This document shows, in pieces, positions 1 to 5,724 of a stretch of DNA of 5,896 bases (its first letter is position 1; each line of letters opens with the position of its first letter). Source of the DNA: CAYLJO01 sp964383905 (GTDB taxonomy: Bacteria > Acidobacteriota > Blastocatellia > Pyrinomonadales > Pyrinomonadaceae). The notes beneath the pieces are model-generated. The model did not search any database. It was not told where the DNA came from and worked only from the letters and a program-made list of their open reading frames with translations. The stretch lies in assembly GCA_964383905.1 (NCBI GenBank), contig CAYLJO010000308.1, forward strand, positions 1-5,896, given 5' to 3'. A program made the position numbers and the translations under genes.

Positions 1-816
1 CTATTCAAGTATCTTCAGACGATAGAAACCGAGAAAATTTCGATTCGAGAGAAGGGGTCGCCAGCGCGGGTTGGGGTGCTCGTCGAGGGTCGAGAGGCGG
101 ACCTTCTTGACCTTGCCTTCGCCGCCGGGCGACGAGCCGGTGTGGTAGACCACCCAGTCCGCCCCCTGCTCGTCTCCGCCCTCCTCGGCCTGACTCGGTT
201 TCCCCAGAAAGACCATGACGTGATACGGGAACTTCTGTACCCAGGGTTGGTAAAAGAAGAGCAGGTCGCCGGGCTGCGCCTGCCGGGGGTCACGGCTGAT
301 GAAATCCGAGTTGAACTCTTTGAGCGTGCGGCCGTCGGCGAATTCCGAAAAGCCGCCGTCGGTCAGGTCAGTCTCCTTGAACCTTCCGCCGCGGGTGCGG
401 AAGAGCTTTTCGCCGAGCGGGCCGCGCTCCAGGTTGTAGGCGCGTACGTCAGGCGCGACCGGCTGGTAGACGGCGCCCATCTTGCGGAACCACGCGCGGT
501 CGTGCTGGCGCAAGGCCTCCCGCCAGGCGAAGCGGATGAGCCCGGCACAGTCGCGCTGTTCCGGCTTCCAGGCGTCGCTCTCGTGATAAAACTGTAGCTC
601 GGCGATTGCTGTGAACCAGCGACGAAAGCTCTCGCGGTCATTATAAGAGCGCAGCTTGACGCGGTCGGGTATGCCGTCGTGGTCGGAATCCTCCCAGGTA
701 AGCTTGGGCAGCGGCGTGCGCTCGGCGCGGGCCGTCAACGACGAGCGACCACAGGCAGTGGTCAAAGAGATCGAGGCGAGTAATAACCAGAGCGTCAGAG
801 GGGCAGAAGGTCGCAT
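1..816 (-). CDS. DUF1175 family lipoprotein (YfaT-like, NlpC/P60-like fold suspected)
   Basis: Predicted exported lipoprotein of 271 residues. A hydrophobic signal (residues 5-18) leads to a lipobox L18-T-T-A-C22. A calcium-loop-like motif DSDHDGIPD lies at 43-51. The conserved core follows: QRDCAGLIRFAWREAL with Cys90, then GDLLFF...YHVMVFLG with His199, then VVYHTGSS with His225, and a C-terminal FLGFYR motif. This order matches my memory of DUF1175, the family of E. coli YfaT, which is encoded beside an alpha-2-macroglobulin-like gene. The Cys/His/His pattern resembles NlpC/P60 cysteine peptidases or amidases; catalysis is inference. The frame stays open for 88 more codons to an ATG at 1080, but those residues (MNTKLVVLGANEF...) do not look like a signal and have no clear ribosome binding site. 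I therefore chose ATG 816, which also lacks a clear Shine-Dalgarno sequence; an ATG at 891 is another option. The stop codon is at the window edge, so co-transcribed downstream genes would lie to the left, unseen. Confidence 0.85.
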   Translation of the reverse strand: MRPSAPLTLWLLLASISLTTACGRSSLTARAERTPLPKLTWEDSDHDGIPDRVKLRSYNDRESFRRWFTAIAELQFYHESDAWKPEQRDCAGLIRFAWREALRQHDRAWFRKMGAVYQPVAPDVRAYNLERGPLGEKLFRTRGGRFKETDLTDGGFSEFADGRTLKEFNSDFISRDPRQAQPGDLLFFYQPWVQKFPYHVMVFLGKPSQAEEGGDEQGADWVVYHTGSSPGGEGKVKKVRLSTLDEHPNPRWRPLLSNRNFLGFYRLKILE

Positions 817-1248
817 AAGGCTTGAACGGGCGAGGGCGGGAAATTTGCGCGCGATAGGAAGAGAGCGGCCGAAAGCGTGCCCGATAAACATATCATGCCA
901 GTCAATAGTTACTCCGGTTTTTGAAGGGGGAGCCGGGAAGTAGGGGTGTGGCGGCGCCTGTGAGGTACCTGCCCGGGCTCTGTTCGTGGTCTCTACGGCT
1001 AAAAAATCGTGACTGGGGTGAGATCTTCTCGCCAGAAGCTTAAATTCATTCGCACCTAAAACCACGAGCTTAGTATTCATTGCTTATGATCAGAAGTGTA
1101 TGTGTAAGGTTACAGGTCTGATCTCGGACGCTGCTGCCGGCCGACTGTGGCTATCCACAGCCCTCTTGATATAGCCTGTATATCGTTTTTCTGTCTCTGT
1201 CTTTCCTCTCGGGTCCTGCGGCGTCCTCTGCGGTTCATTTCCTCGGTC
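817..1248. other. Divergent upstream region between the DUF1175 and propeller genes
   Basis: Non-coding on my reading if the lipoprotein starts at 816. Positions 817-1080 remain open in the lipoprotein frame but encode nothing that resembles a domain. A TTGACT hexamer occurs on the minus strand around 900-905, but I see no -10 box at a proper distance. From 1184 to 1210 the plus strand is strongly pyrimidine-rich. It is followed by two near-identical units, gtcctgcgg (1213-1221) and gtcctctgcgg (1223-1233). No RNA gene or mobile element is visible. Confidence 0.5.
1145..1160. repeat. Short perfect inverted repeat (6-bp arms, 4-nt centre)
   Basis: The arms ctgtgg (1145-1150) and ccacag (1155-1160) flank ctat. 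There is no T tract on either strand, so it is not a terminator. Between divergent genes it could be a small operator, but a 6-bp palindrome can occur by chance. Confidence 0.3.
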
Positions 1249-1277
1249 TTGAAATCTGAACCCTCCCGTTGTATTTT
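1249..1277 (+). promoter_or_regulatory. Candidate sigma70-like promoter for the propeller gene
   Basis: A TTGAAA hexamer (1249-1254, five of six consensus bases) is separated by exactly 17 bp from TATTTT (1272-1277, four of six). Transcription would start near 1284, leaving a leader of about 75 nt before the GTG at 1360. This is the best plus-strand pair I found in the region. The -10 box is imperfect, so the call is tentative. Confidence 0.42.
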
Positions 1278-1348
1278 GCAGTTCTCAGGGAAAGAAACAC
1301 CGCACGCAGAGAGCTCTCATTCGAATTAAGTGCCAAGCCTTTTTCTTC

Positions 1349-1353
1349 GGAGG
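1349..1353 (+). promoter_or_regulatory. Shine-Dalgarno site that fixes the GTG start at 1360
   Basis: GGAGG (1349-1353, continuing as GGAGGTGA) lies six bases before GTG 1360. An ATG at 1358-1360 overlaps that start but is followed at once by TGA, so it cannot begin the long protein. The GTG is therefore the only sensible start, and the signal peptide that follows agrees. Confidence 0.85.
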
Positions 1354-1359
1354 TGAAAT

Positions 1360-4300
1360 GTGATCGCAGTACGCCGTACTTTGCTGGCTGTTTTGGTCCT
1401 TTCGGTCACGGCCGGGCTGACGCCGGTATTGATGGCGCATGCCGTCAGCCCCAGCCTCTACCAGGACATGCGATGGCGCATGATCGGCCCATTCCGCGGT
1501 GGCCGGACGGTAGGAGCAACCGGCGTGCCGGGTCAGCCGAACGTCTTTTATGTCGGCGTGAACAACGGCGGCGTGTGGAAGACGACCGACTACGGTCGCA
1601 CGTGGGCGCCGATCTTCGACGACCAGCCGACCGGATCAATCGGCGCGCTCGCCGTCGCCCCATCCAACCCGGACATTATCTACGTCGGCAGCGGCGAGGG
1701 CCTGCAGCGCCCTGACCTCTCGACAGGCGACGGCATCTATAAGTCGACGGATGCTGGAAGGACGTGGCAGCACCTCGGACTGCGTGACGGCCAGCAGATC
1801 AGCGCGATCATCGTCGATCCACGTGATGCGAACCGAGTTTTTGTGGCGGTGCTCGGACACCCCTACGGTCCGAATGAGGAGCGAGGGGTCTTCCGCTCGA
1901 CCGACGGCGGGCAGACATGGCAGAGGGTGCTTTACAGGGACGAGAATACGGGCGCCGTCGCGCTGGCCTTCGATCCCTCCAATTCGCAAACGGTCTACGC
2001 ATCTCTGTGGGCCTCGCGGCAGGGCCCCTGGGAGAACGGCGCATGGCAGGGGCCGGGGAGCGGGCTCTTCAAGTCGACGGACGGGGGAACCACCTGGCGG
2101 CAGCTCACAAAGGGGCTCCCCACTATCGAGCAGGGGTTAGGGCGCATCGGCATCGGCGTTGCGCCGAGCGACCCGAACCGGATTTACGCCACCGTTGATT
2201 CGCCGCAGCTCGGCGGCATCTACCGCTCCGACGACGCGGGCGAGAGCTGGCAGCGCGTTGATTCCGAGAGGCGAGTCTGGGGGCGAGGCAGCGACTTCGC
2301 CGAAGTGAAGGCCGACCCGAAGAACCGTGACATCGTCTACTCGGCGAATACCTCGACGTACCGCTCGACCGACGGCGGGCAGACTTTTACGGCCTTCAAG
2401 GGAGCGCCCGGCGGTGACGATTACCACACCGTCTGGATCAATCCGGATAACCCGCAGATCATCCTGCTGGCGGGCGACCAGGGGGCAGTCGTCAGCGTGA
2501 ACGGCGGGCAGACCTGGAGCTCCTGGTATAACCAGCCGACCGCCCAGTTCTTCCACGTGATTACCGACAACCAGTTCCCGTACTGGGTGTACGGCGCGCA
2601 GCAGGAGAGCGGCTCCATAGGCACGTCCAGCCGCGGCGACAACGGGGCGATCACCTTCCGCGACTGGCGCACCATCGGAGTCGAGGAGTACGGCTACGTC
2701 GCCCCGGACCCGCTCGACCCCAATATCATATACGGCGGGAAAGTGACGTGCTTCGATAAGGTCACGGGCCAGGTGCAGACGGTCGCGCCCGAAGCGGTGC
2801 GGACGGGCAAGTACCGGTTCCTCCGCACGGCGCCGCTCATCTTCTCGCCCGTTGATCCGCACACCCTTTATCTCGGGTCCAACGTGCTGTTCAAAACGAC
2901 TAACGGCGGGCAGAGCTGGGAGGTCATCAGCCCGGACCTCTCGCGTGAAGCGCCGGAAGTCCCGGAGAGCATCGGCATCTTCAGAAAGCCGGAGATGGCG
3001 CGCCAGCCGCGTCGCGGCGTGATCTACTCCGTTGCGCCCTCGCACAAGGATGTGAATGTGATCTGGGCTGGGACGGATGACGGGCTGATCCACGTCACGC
3101 GTGACGGGGGCAAGACGTGGCATAACGTGACGCCCCCCGGTGTGACCTCGTGGAGCAAGGTATCGATGATCGACGCCGGGCACTTTGACGCGGGGACGGC
3201 TTACGCCGCGATCAACCAGATCCGGCTCGACGACCAGCGCCCGCACATCTACCGCACTCACGACGGCGGACGTACGTGGCAGAAGATCGTCAACGGCCTC
3301 CCCGACAATGCCCCGGTCAACACGGTACGCGAAGACCCCGTTCGCCAGGGGCTGCTGTTTGCCGGGACGGAGCGCGCCGTGTACGTCTCCTTTAACGACG
3401 GCGATGATTGGCAGCCGCTGCGGCTGAACATGCCGGCCACCTCGATCCGCGACCTGGTGATCCACAATGACGACGTGGTGGTGGGCACGCACGGGCGCTC
3501 CTTCTGGATACTCGACGACATCACGCCGCTCAGGCAGATCAACGAGAAGGTGGCAGCGTCGGAGGCGTTTCTCTTCGAGCCGCAGGTCGCCTACCGCGTC
3601 AGGCGGAACGTGAACACGGACACGCCGCTCCCGCCCGAGGAGCCGGCCGGAAAGAACCCGCCGGACGGGGCGATTATTAACTACTACTTAAGGTCGGATG
3701 CGCCCGGGCCGGTGATGCTGGAGGTGTTCGATCAATCGAACGGGCTGGTGCGGCGCTTTTCGAGCGCGGACAGGCCCGAACCGGTTGTCGAGAAGGACTA
3801 CGACGTGCCGTCCTACTGGTTCCGCCCGCCGCGGGTACTTTCGGGAAAGGCCGGCATGCAGCGGTTCGTGTGGGATCTGCGGTACGCCCCGCCCAGGGCG
3901 TTGCGCCACAACTACCCCATCTCGGCGAATTACGGCGACACGCCCCGCTACCCGCTGGGCCCTTTAGTGATGCCGGGAGAATATACGTTGAGGCTGACCG
4001 TTAACGGGCAAAGCTACACTCCTCAAAGGCTGGTGGTGAGAATGGACCCGCGCGTCAAGACGCCGCCCGCCGGGCTCCAGCAGCAGTTTGCGTTATCGAT
4101 GCGGGCGTACGATGGCGCGCAGCAGAGTTTTGAGGCCCTGAATCAAACCCTCAAGCTCAGAAAGCAGATCAAGGAGATTCGTGATCGCGCCGGTCAGGGC
4201 GCGTTATCCGAAGCGCTCTCGTCGCTGGACAGGAAAGCGGCGTCGGTCGGGGGAGACGGCGTGGGCGAACAACGCACGCCCGGTGTGCCCGGTGATCTGG

Positions 4301-4539
4301 ATAGCATTGCCGGAGAGGTGAATCTCACAAAACTGCATGGTGTGATGGTATCACTGCTGGAGCTGCTGCAGGAGGCCGATGCTACGCCGACGACGCAGGC
4401 TGTGGCCGCCTCGAGCGAGCTGCAGCGGGTGCTAGTGGGGCTGCTGGAGCGTTGGAGTGAGATCAAGAGCAAGGATCTCAAGGCGCTCAACGAGCAGCTC
4501 CGCCAGGCCAACCTGCAGCCGCTCGACGCCGACTTATAG
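1360..4539 (+). CDS. Secreted Asp-box (BNR/VPS10/sortilin-like) beta-propeller protein
   Basis: A 1059-residue exported protein. The signal peptide has Arg5-Arg6, a hydrophobic stretch 8-20 and a likely cleavage after A-H-A28. Residues about 36-725 form the beta-propeller region, with eleven Asp-box motifs of type S/T-x-D/N-x-G-x-T/S-W at 75, 129, 180, 239, 290, 336 (F replaces W), 379, 513, 580, 633 and 677. That number suggests tandem or large propellers as in VPS10/sortilin and GH74-like proteins. The segment GTHGRSFWILDDITPL (709-724) closes the propeller and is typical of this secreted family. Residues about 775-895 look FlgD/Ig-like: VMLEVFDQSNGLVRRF, then QRFVWDLRY, then MPGEYTLRLTVNG. 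Residues about 905-1059 are helix-rich and possibly coiled. There is no transmembrane anchor after the signal and no recognisable type IX sorting domain. Databases usually call such proteins 'glycosyl hydrolase, BNR repeat'; I see no defined catalytic residues, so carbohydrate or protein binding outside the cytoplasm is the safer inference. Appears monocistronic. Confidence 0.92.
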   Translation: MIAVRRTLLAVLVLSVTAGLTPVLMAHAVSPSLYQDMRWRMIGPFRGGRTVGATGVPGQPNVFYVGVNNGGVWKTTDYGRTWAPIFDDQPTGSIGALAVAPSNPDIIYVGSGEGLQRPDLSTGDGIYKSTDAGRTWQHLGLRDGQQISAIIVDPRDANRVFVAVLGHPYGPNEERGVFRSTDGGQTWQRVLYRDENTGAVALAFDPSNSQTVYASLWASRQGPWENGAWQGPGSGLFKSTDGGTTWRQLTKGLPTIEQGLGRIGIGVAPSDPNRIYATVDSPQLGGIYRSDDAGESWQRVDSERRVWGRGSDFAEVKADPKNRDIVYSANTSTYRSTDGGQTFTAFKGAPGGDDYHTVWINPDNPQIILLAGDQGAVVSVNGGQTWSSWYNQPTAQFFHVITDNQFPYWVYGAQQESGSIGTSSRGDNGAITFRDWRTIGVEEYGYVAPDPLDPNIIYGGKVTCFDKVTGQVQTVAPEAVRTGKYRFLRTAPLIFSPVDPHTLYLGSNVLFKTTNGGQSWEVISPDLSREAPEVPESIGIFRKPEMARQPRRGVIYSVAPSHKDVNVIWAGTDDGLIHVTRDGGKTWHNVTPPGVTSWSKVSMIDAGHFDAGTAYAAINQIRLDDQRPHIYRTHDGGRTWQKIVNGLPDNAPVNTVREDPVRQGLLFAGTERAVYVSFNDGDDWQPLRLNMPATSIRDLVIHNDDVVVGTHGRSFWILDDITPLRQINEKVAASEAFLFEPQVAYRVRRNVNTDTPLPPEEPAGKNPPDGAIINYYLRSDAPGPVMLEVFDQSNGLVRRFSSADRPEPVVEKDYDVPSYWFRPPRVLSGKAGMQRFVWDLRYAPPRALRHNYPISANYGDTPRYPLGPLVMPGEYTLRLTVNGQSYTPQRLVVRMDPRVKTPPAGLQQQFALSMRAYDGAQQSFEALNQTLKLRKQIKEIRDRAGQGALSEALSSLDRKAASVGGDGVGEQRTPGVPGDLDSIAGEVNLTKLHGVMVSLLELLQEADATPTTQAVAASSELQRVLVGLLERWSEIKSKDLKALNEQLRQANLQPLDADL
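1893..1916 (+). repeat. 24-bp direct repeat, copy 1, within an Asp-box
   Basis: Identical over 24 bases to 2361-2384, 468 bp (156 codons) downstream and in the same frame. Both copies encode the core of an Asp-box (RSTDGGQT). Mismatches begin immediately on either side. Confidence 0.8.
2361..2384 (+). repeat. 24-bp direct repeat, copy 2, within an Asp-box
   Basis: Second copy of the 24-bp exact repeat at 1893-1916. Other Asp-boxes share shorter pieces of it (for example acggcgggcagac at 2501-2513). This fits blade duplication or local gene conversion in the propeller. Confidence 0.8.
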
Positions 4540-4592
4540 AGGAAGAATCATCTACCAAATCTAAACCGGCAAGATTCGTCCACTGCGGTTTT
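4540..4592. other. Short spacer after the propeller gene
   Basis: Lies between the TAG stop and the start of the palindromic element. I see no independent terminator or ORF in it. Any 3' end processing or termination for the propeller mRNA would have to use the hairpins that begin at 4594. Confidence 0.5.
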
Positions 4593-4638
4593 AGCCCCGA
4601 AGGGGCGAAAGAATGTAGCCCAGGACGCAAGTCCTGGG
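4593..4638 (+). repeat. Outer arm A (left) with two hairpins
   Basis: The first hairpin is gcccc-gaa-ggggc (4594-4606). The second is cccaggac-gcaa-gtcctggg (4619-4638), an 8-bp stem whose plus-strand loop GCAA is a GNRA tetraloop. A linker with gaaagaatgtag joins them. No T tract follows, so this is not a classical intrinsic terminator. Confidence 0.85.
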
Positions 4639-4659
4639 AGTATTATGCCATTGTGTTAA

Positions 4660-4678
4660 AGCCCCGGAACGGGGCGGA
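4660..4678 (+). repeat. Inner arm B (left)
   Basis: Contains the hairpin gccccg-gaa-cggggc (4661-4675, 6-bp stem) and continues as ggaagaatg. It is a diverged version of the first half of arm A, which reads agcccc-gaa-ggggcgaaagaatg. It pairs perfectly with 4780-4798. Confidence 0.8.
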
Positions 4679-4779
4679 AGAATGATTCCTTCAACGATAG
4701 ATAGACCATTCCTGATCCTCGATGAATTCATGCTGAAACTAAGGCACTCAAATGTCAGTTCGGTTGAGCGGCTCAATCA

Positions 4780-4798
4780 TCCGCCCCGTTCCGGGGCT
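4780..4798 (-). repeat. Inner arm B' (right)
   Basis: Reverse complement of 4660-4678 over all 19 bases. Compared with B it lacks four bases of the agaa linker before the tgatt match resumes, so this pair has diverged more than the outer pair. A small palindrome ttgagc-g-gctcaa (4764-4776) lies just before it. Confidence 0.8.
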
Positions 4799-4814
4799 GG
4801 AAATCAAACGTTGC

Positions 4815-4846
4815 ATGTAGCCCAGGACTTGCGTCCTGGGCTACAT
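4815..4846. repeat. Strong 14-bp perfect hairpin, 4-nt loop
   Basis: The arms at 4815-4828 and 4833-4846 are fully complementary around ttgc. It lies about 80 bp past the Uma2 stop codon on the minus strand, where the loop would read GCAA. It has no adjoining U tract. It may stabilise or process the 3' end of the Uma2 mRNA; that role is inferred from position only. Confidence 0.75.
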
Positions 4847-4866
4847 TCTTTCGCCCCTTCGGGGCT
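4821..4866 (-). repeat. Outer arm A' (right)
   Basis: Exact reverse complement of 4593-4638. It contains gcccc-ttc-ggggc (4853-4865). It also supplies most of a longer palindrome at 4815-4846 with 14-bp arms and a 4-base centre, ttgc on plus and gcaa on minus. Arm A has only 8 bp at the equivalent place because its outer flank differs. Confidence 0.85.
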
Positions 4867-4926
4867 GGGAATAACTGAAGATCTGATTCTGCAGGCTTTC
4901 AGACATGCAAAATGCCATTAAGGTGA

Positions 4927-5559
4927 TTAAGGCGCGCTCGCCCACTCACGCACGGCACGAACCCACACGGAACGCTTCTGGGTTCTGGCCTCGGCGATAA
5001 AGCGGGTGAGGTTGGTGGCAGTCACGCGTGGTAAAGCGATGCTCTCCTCGCAGGCTACGTAATTCCCCTCCTGCAGCAAATAGATAGTGATCCTGCTGCC
5101 GTCATAAATCCAGACTTCAGGGATACCGACCTTCGCATAGATGGGGAGCTTGTCGAGTGAAGGGTGGGTGATATCGATCTCGACAACTAAATCCGGCGGC
5201 GGTTGGATTGATAAATCAGGGTCGCTGATGCCACTGATGCGATTCAGACTCTGAATGTAGAAGCACGAGTCAGGCTCGAAGCTTTTCTGAAGGTCGGCGC
5301 GTTTGAAGGTCTTCGAGCCAAAGCTTCTGAATTCCAGGCCCGATTCCTCGGCGAGAACAAAAACCAACTGTTTGATTAGATCGTTGATCTCCTCATGTTC
5401 GCCGGACGGGCTCGCAATCTCAAGCGCTCCTCTATCATATGTCTGCCGCGGCGTGCTCTTGTCCTGCTGGCCGACCAGCAGGCGCTCGTAAGTCTCCCAA
5501 CTGACGTCATGCAGAAGGACCCTCTCTTCGGGCGGGCTCAAGACTGTCGCCATATCCAT
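4927..5559 (-). CDS. Uma2 family (DUF820) putative endonuclease-fold protein
   Basis: A complete 210-residue protein, typical in length for Uma2/DUF820. The family has a PD-(D/E)XK restriction-endonuclease-like fold; its biological role is mostly unknown. Visible family marks, in order: YDRGALEIASPSGEHEEIN (about 41-59, with Glu54 and His55), EPDSCFYI (Glu95, Asp97), PPPDLVVEIDITHPS (Asp123, Glu127, Asp129), then Lys137 and the IPEVWIYDG motif near 146-154. The Asp-Glu-x-Asp arrangement stands where the catalytic D...ExK/S positions are expected, so an active nuclease is possible but not shown. ATG 5559 is preferred because AGGAG sits five bases upstream. A TTG at 5562 is too close to that site (2 nt), and ATG 5553 is at 11 nt. 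It converges with the propeller gene across the palindromic element. Such genes are often present in many scattered copies in cyanobacteria, Acidobacteriota and Planctomycetota. Confidence 0.9.
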   Translation of the reverse strand: MDMATVLSPPEERVLLHDVSWETYERLLVGQQDKSTPRQTYDRGALEIASPSGEHEEINDLIKQLVFVLAEESGLEFRSFGSKTFKRADLQKSFEPDSCFYIQSLNRISGISDPDLSIQPPPDLVVEIDITHPSLDKLPIYAKVGIPEVWIYDGSRITIYLLQEGNYVACEESIALPRVTATNLTRFIAEARTQKRSVWVRAVREWASAP

Positions 5560-5564
5560 CAATT

Positions 5565-5569
5565 CTCCT
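5565..5569 (-). promoter_or_regulatory. Shine-Dalgarno site of the Uma2 gene
   Basis: Reads AGGAG on the minus strand (ctcct on plus), five bases before ATG 5559. This decides the start among TTG 5562, ATG 5559 and ATG 5553. Confidence 0.75.
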
Positions 5570-5613
5570 AACCGCCTATCTTAGCATTGAGTTTGCCCTC
5601 GCAGAATAGAGGC

Positions 5614-5658
5614 AAAAAAAGAAAGCGCGCCAGCTCTTGGGGAGCGGCGCAGCTTTCT
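5614..5658 (-). terminator. Intrinsic (rho-independent) terminator, minus strand
   Basis: On the minus strand the stem is AGAAAGC, GCGCC and GCUC (5658-5642, with one bulged U) paired with GAGC, GGCGC and GCUUUCU (5636-5620, one bulged U), giving 16 bp around the loop CCCAA. Six further U residues follow (5619-5614). The plus strand has no matching T tract, so it acts in one direction only. It lies about 55 bases upstream of the Uma2 ATG, which makes it either the end of an upstream transcript or an attenuator in the Uma2 leader. Confidence 0.82.
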
Positions 5659-5724
5659 CATAGCGTGGTCACTGTCCTCACCCCAGCAACCACTTGAGCG
5701 AAGGATTCACCAATCGCTCTAATT
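5614..5724 (-). ncRNA. Candidate structured small RNA or attenuator leader (about 110 nt)
   Basis: Minus strand, bounded by a good promoter and the intrinsic terminator. Three hairpins nearly fill it. H1 (5719-5696) has GAGCGA paired with UCGCUC plus an inner GG/CC. H2 (5693-5665) has GUGGUUGCUG paired with CAGUGACCAC, a 10-bp stem with two G-U pairs around the purine-rich loop GGGUGAGGA. H3 (5658-5620) is the terminator stem. The G-U pairs in H2 would be A-C mismatches on the plus strand, which favours an RNA read from minus. The predicted 5' end is a few bases before H1. I do not recognise a known RNA family. The alternatives are a leader that attenuates Uma2, or chance structure within a weak 65-codon ORF that overlaps it. 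Confidence 0.48.

Larger units (their letters stand above)
4593..4866. repeat. Nested inverted-repeat (REP/MITE-like) intergenic element
   Basis: A 274-bp structure of the form A-B-centre-B'-A' fills most of the gap between two convergent genes. The outer arms (4593-4638 and 4821-4866) are perfect 46-bp inverted copies. The inner arms (4660-4678 and 4780-4798) are perfect over 19 bp, and the match resumes (tgatt) after a 4-base gap. Each arm also contains its own hairpin. The central 4687-4773 is unique sequence. It encodes no transposase, and I see no clear target-site duplication. It resembles the dispersed palindromic repeats common between bacterial genes and could serve as a two-way 3' end signal for the converging genes. 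The exact mechanism is inference. Confidence 0.85.

Noticed and set aside
889..905. Minus-strand promoter for the DUF1175 gene based on TTGACT
   Set aside because: No -10-like hexamer occurs 16-18 bp downstream, so the -35 match alone is not enough.
76..943. Plus-strand open frames opposite the DUF1175 gene
   Set aside because: They are mirror frames of a gene with conserved family motifs. The products are low in recognisable structure and lack a ribosome binding site.
1147..1715. Two small plus-strand frames before and overlapping the propeller start
   Set aside because: One covers the promoter and ribosome binding site, the other runs into the propeller gene in another frame. Neither shows a domain or a proper start context.
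2137..3492. Long 451-codon open frame on the minus strand inside the propeller gene
   Set aside because: It lies wholly antisense to a protein with clear Asp-box motifs. GC-rich genes often leave such frames open, and its product shows no recognisable domain or signal.
4593..4638. Intrinsic terminator for the propeller gene
   Set aside because: The stems are stable but no T tract follows on the plus strand, so I list them as repeats with a possible 3'-end role rather than a terminator.
4593..4866. CRISPR array
   Set aside because: The repeats are inverted and nested, there are only two copies of each arm, and no regular spacers or cas genes are present.
4591..4921. Small frames on both strands across the palindromic element
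   Set aside because: The peptides are translations of the repeat itself, so they change with the repeat and are typical false gene calls.
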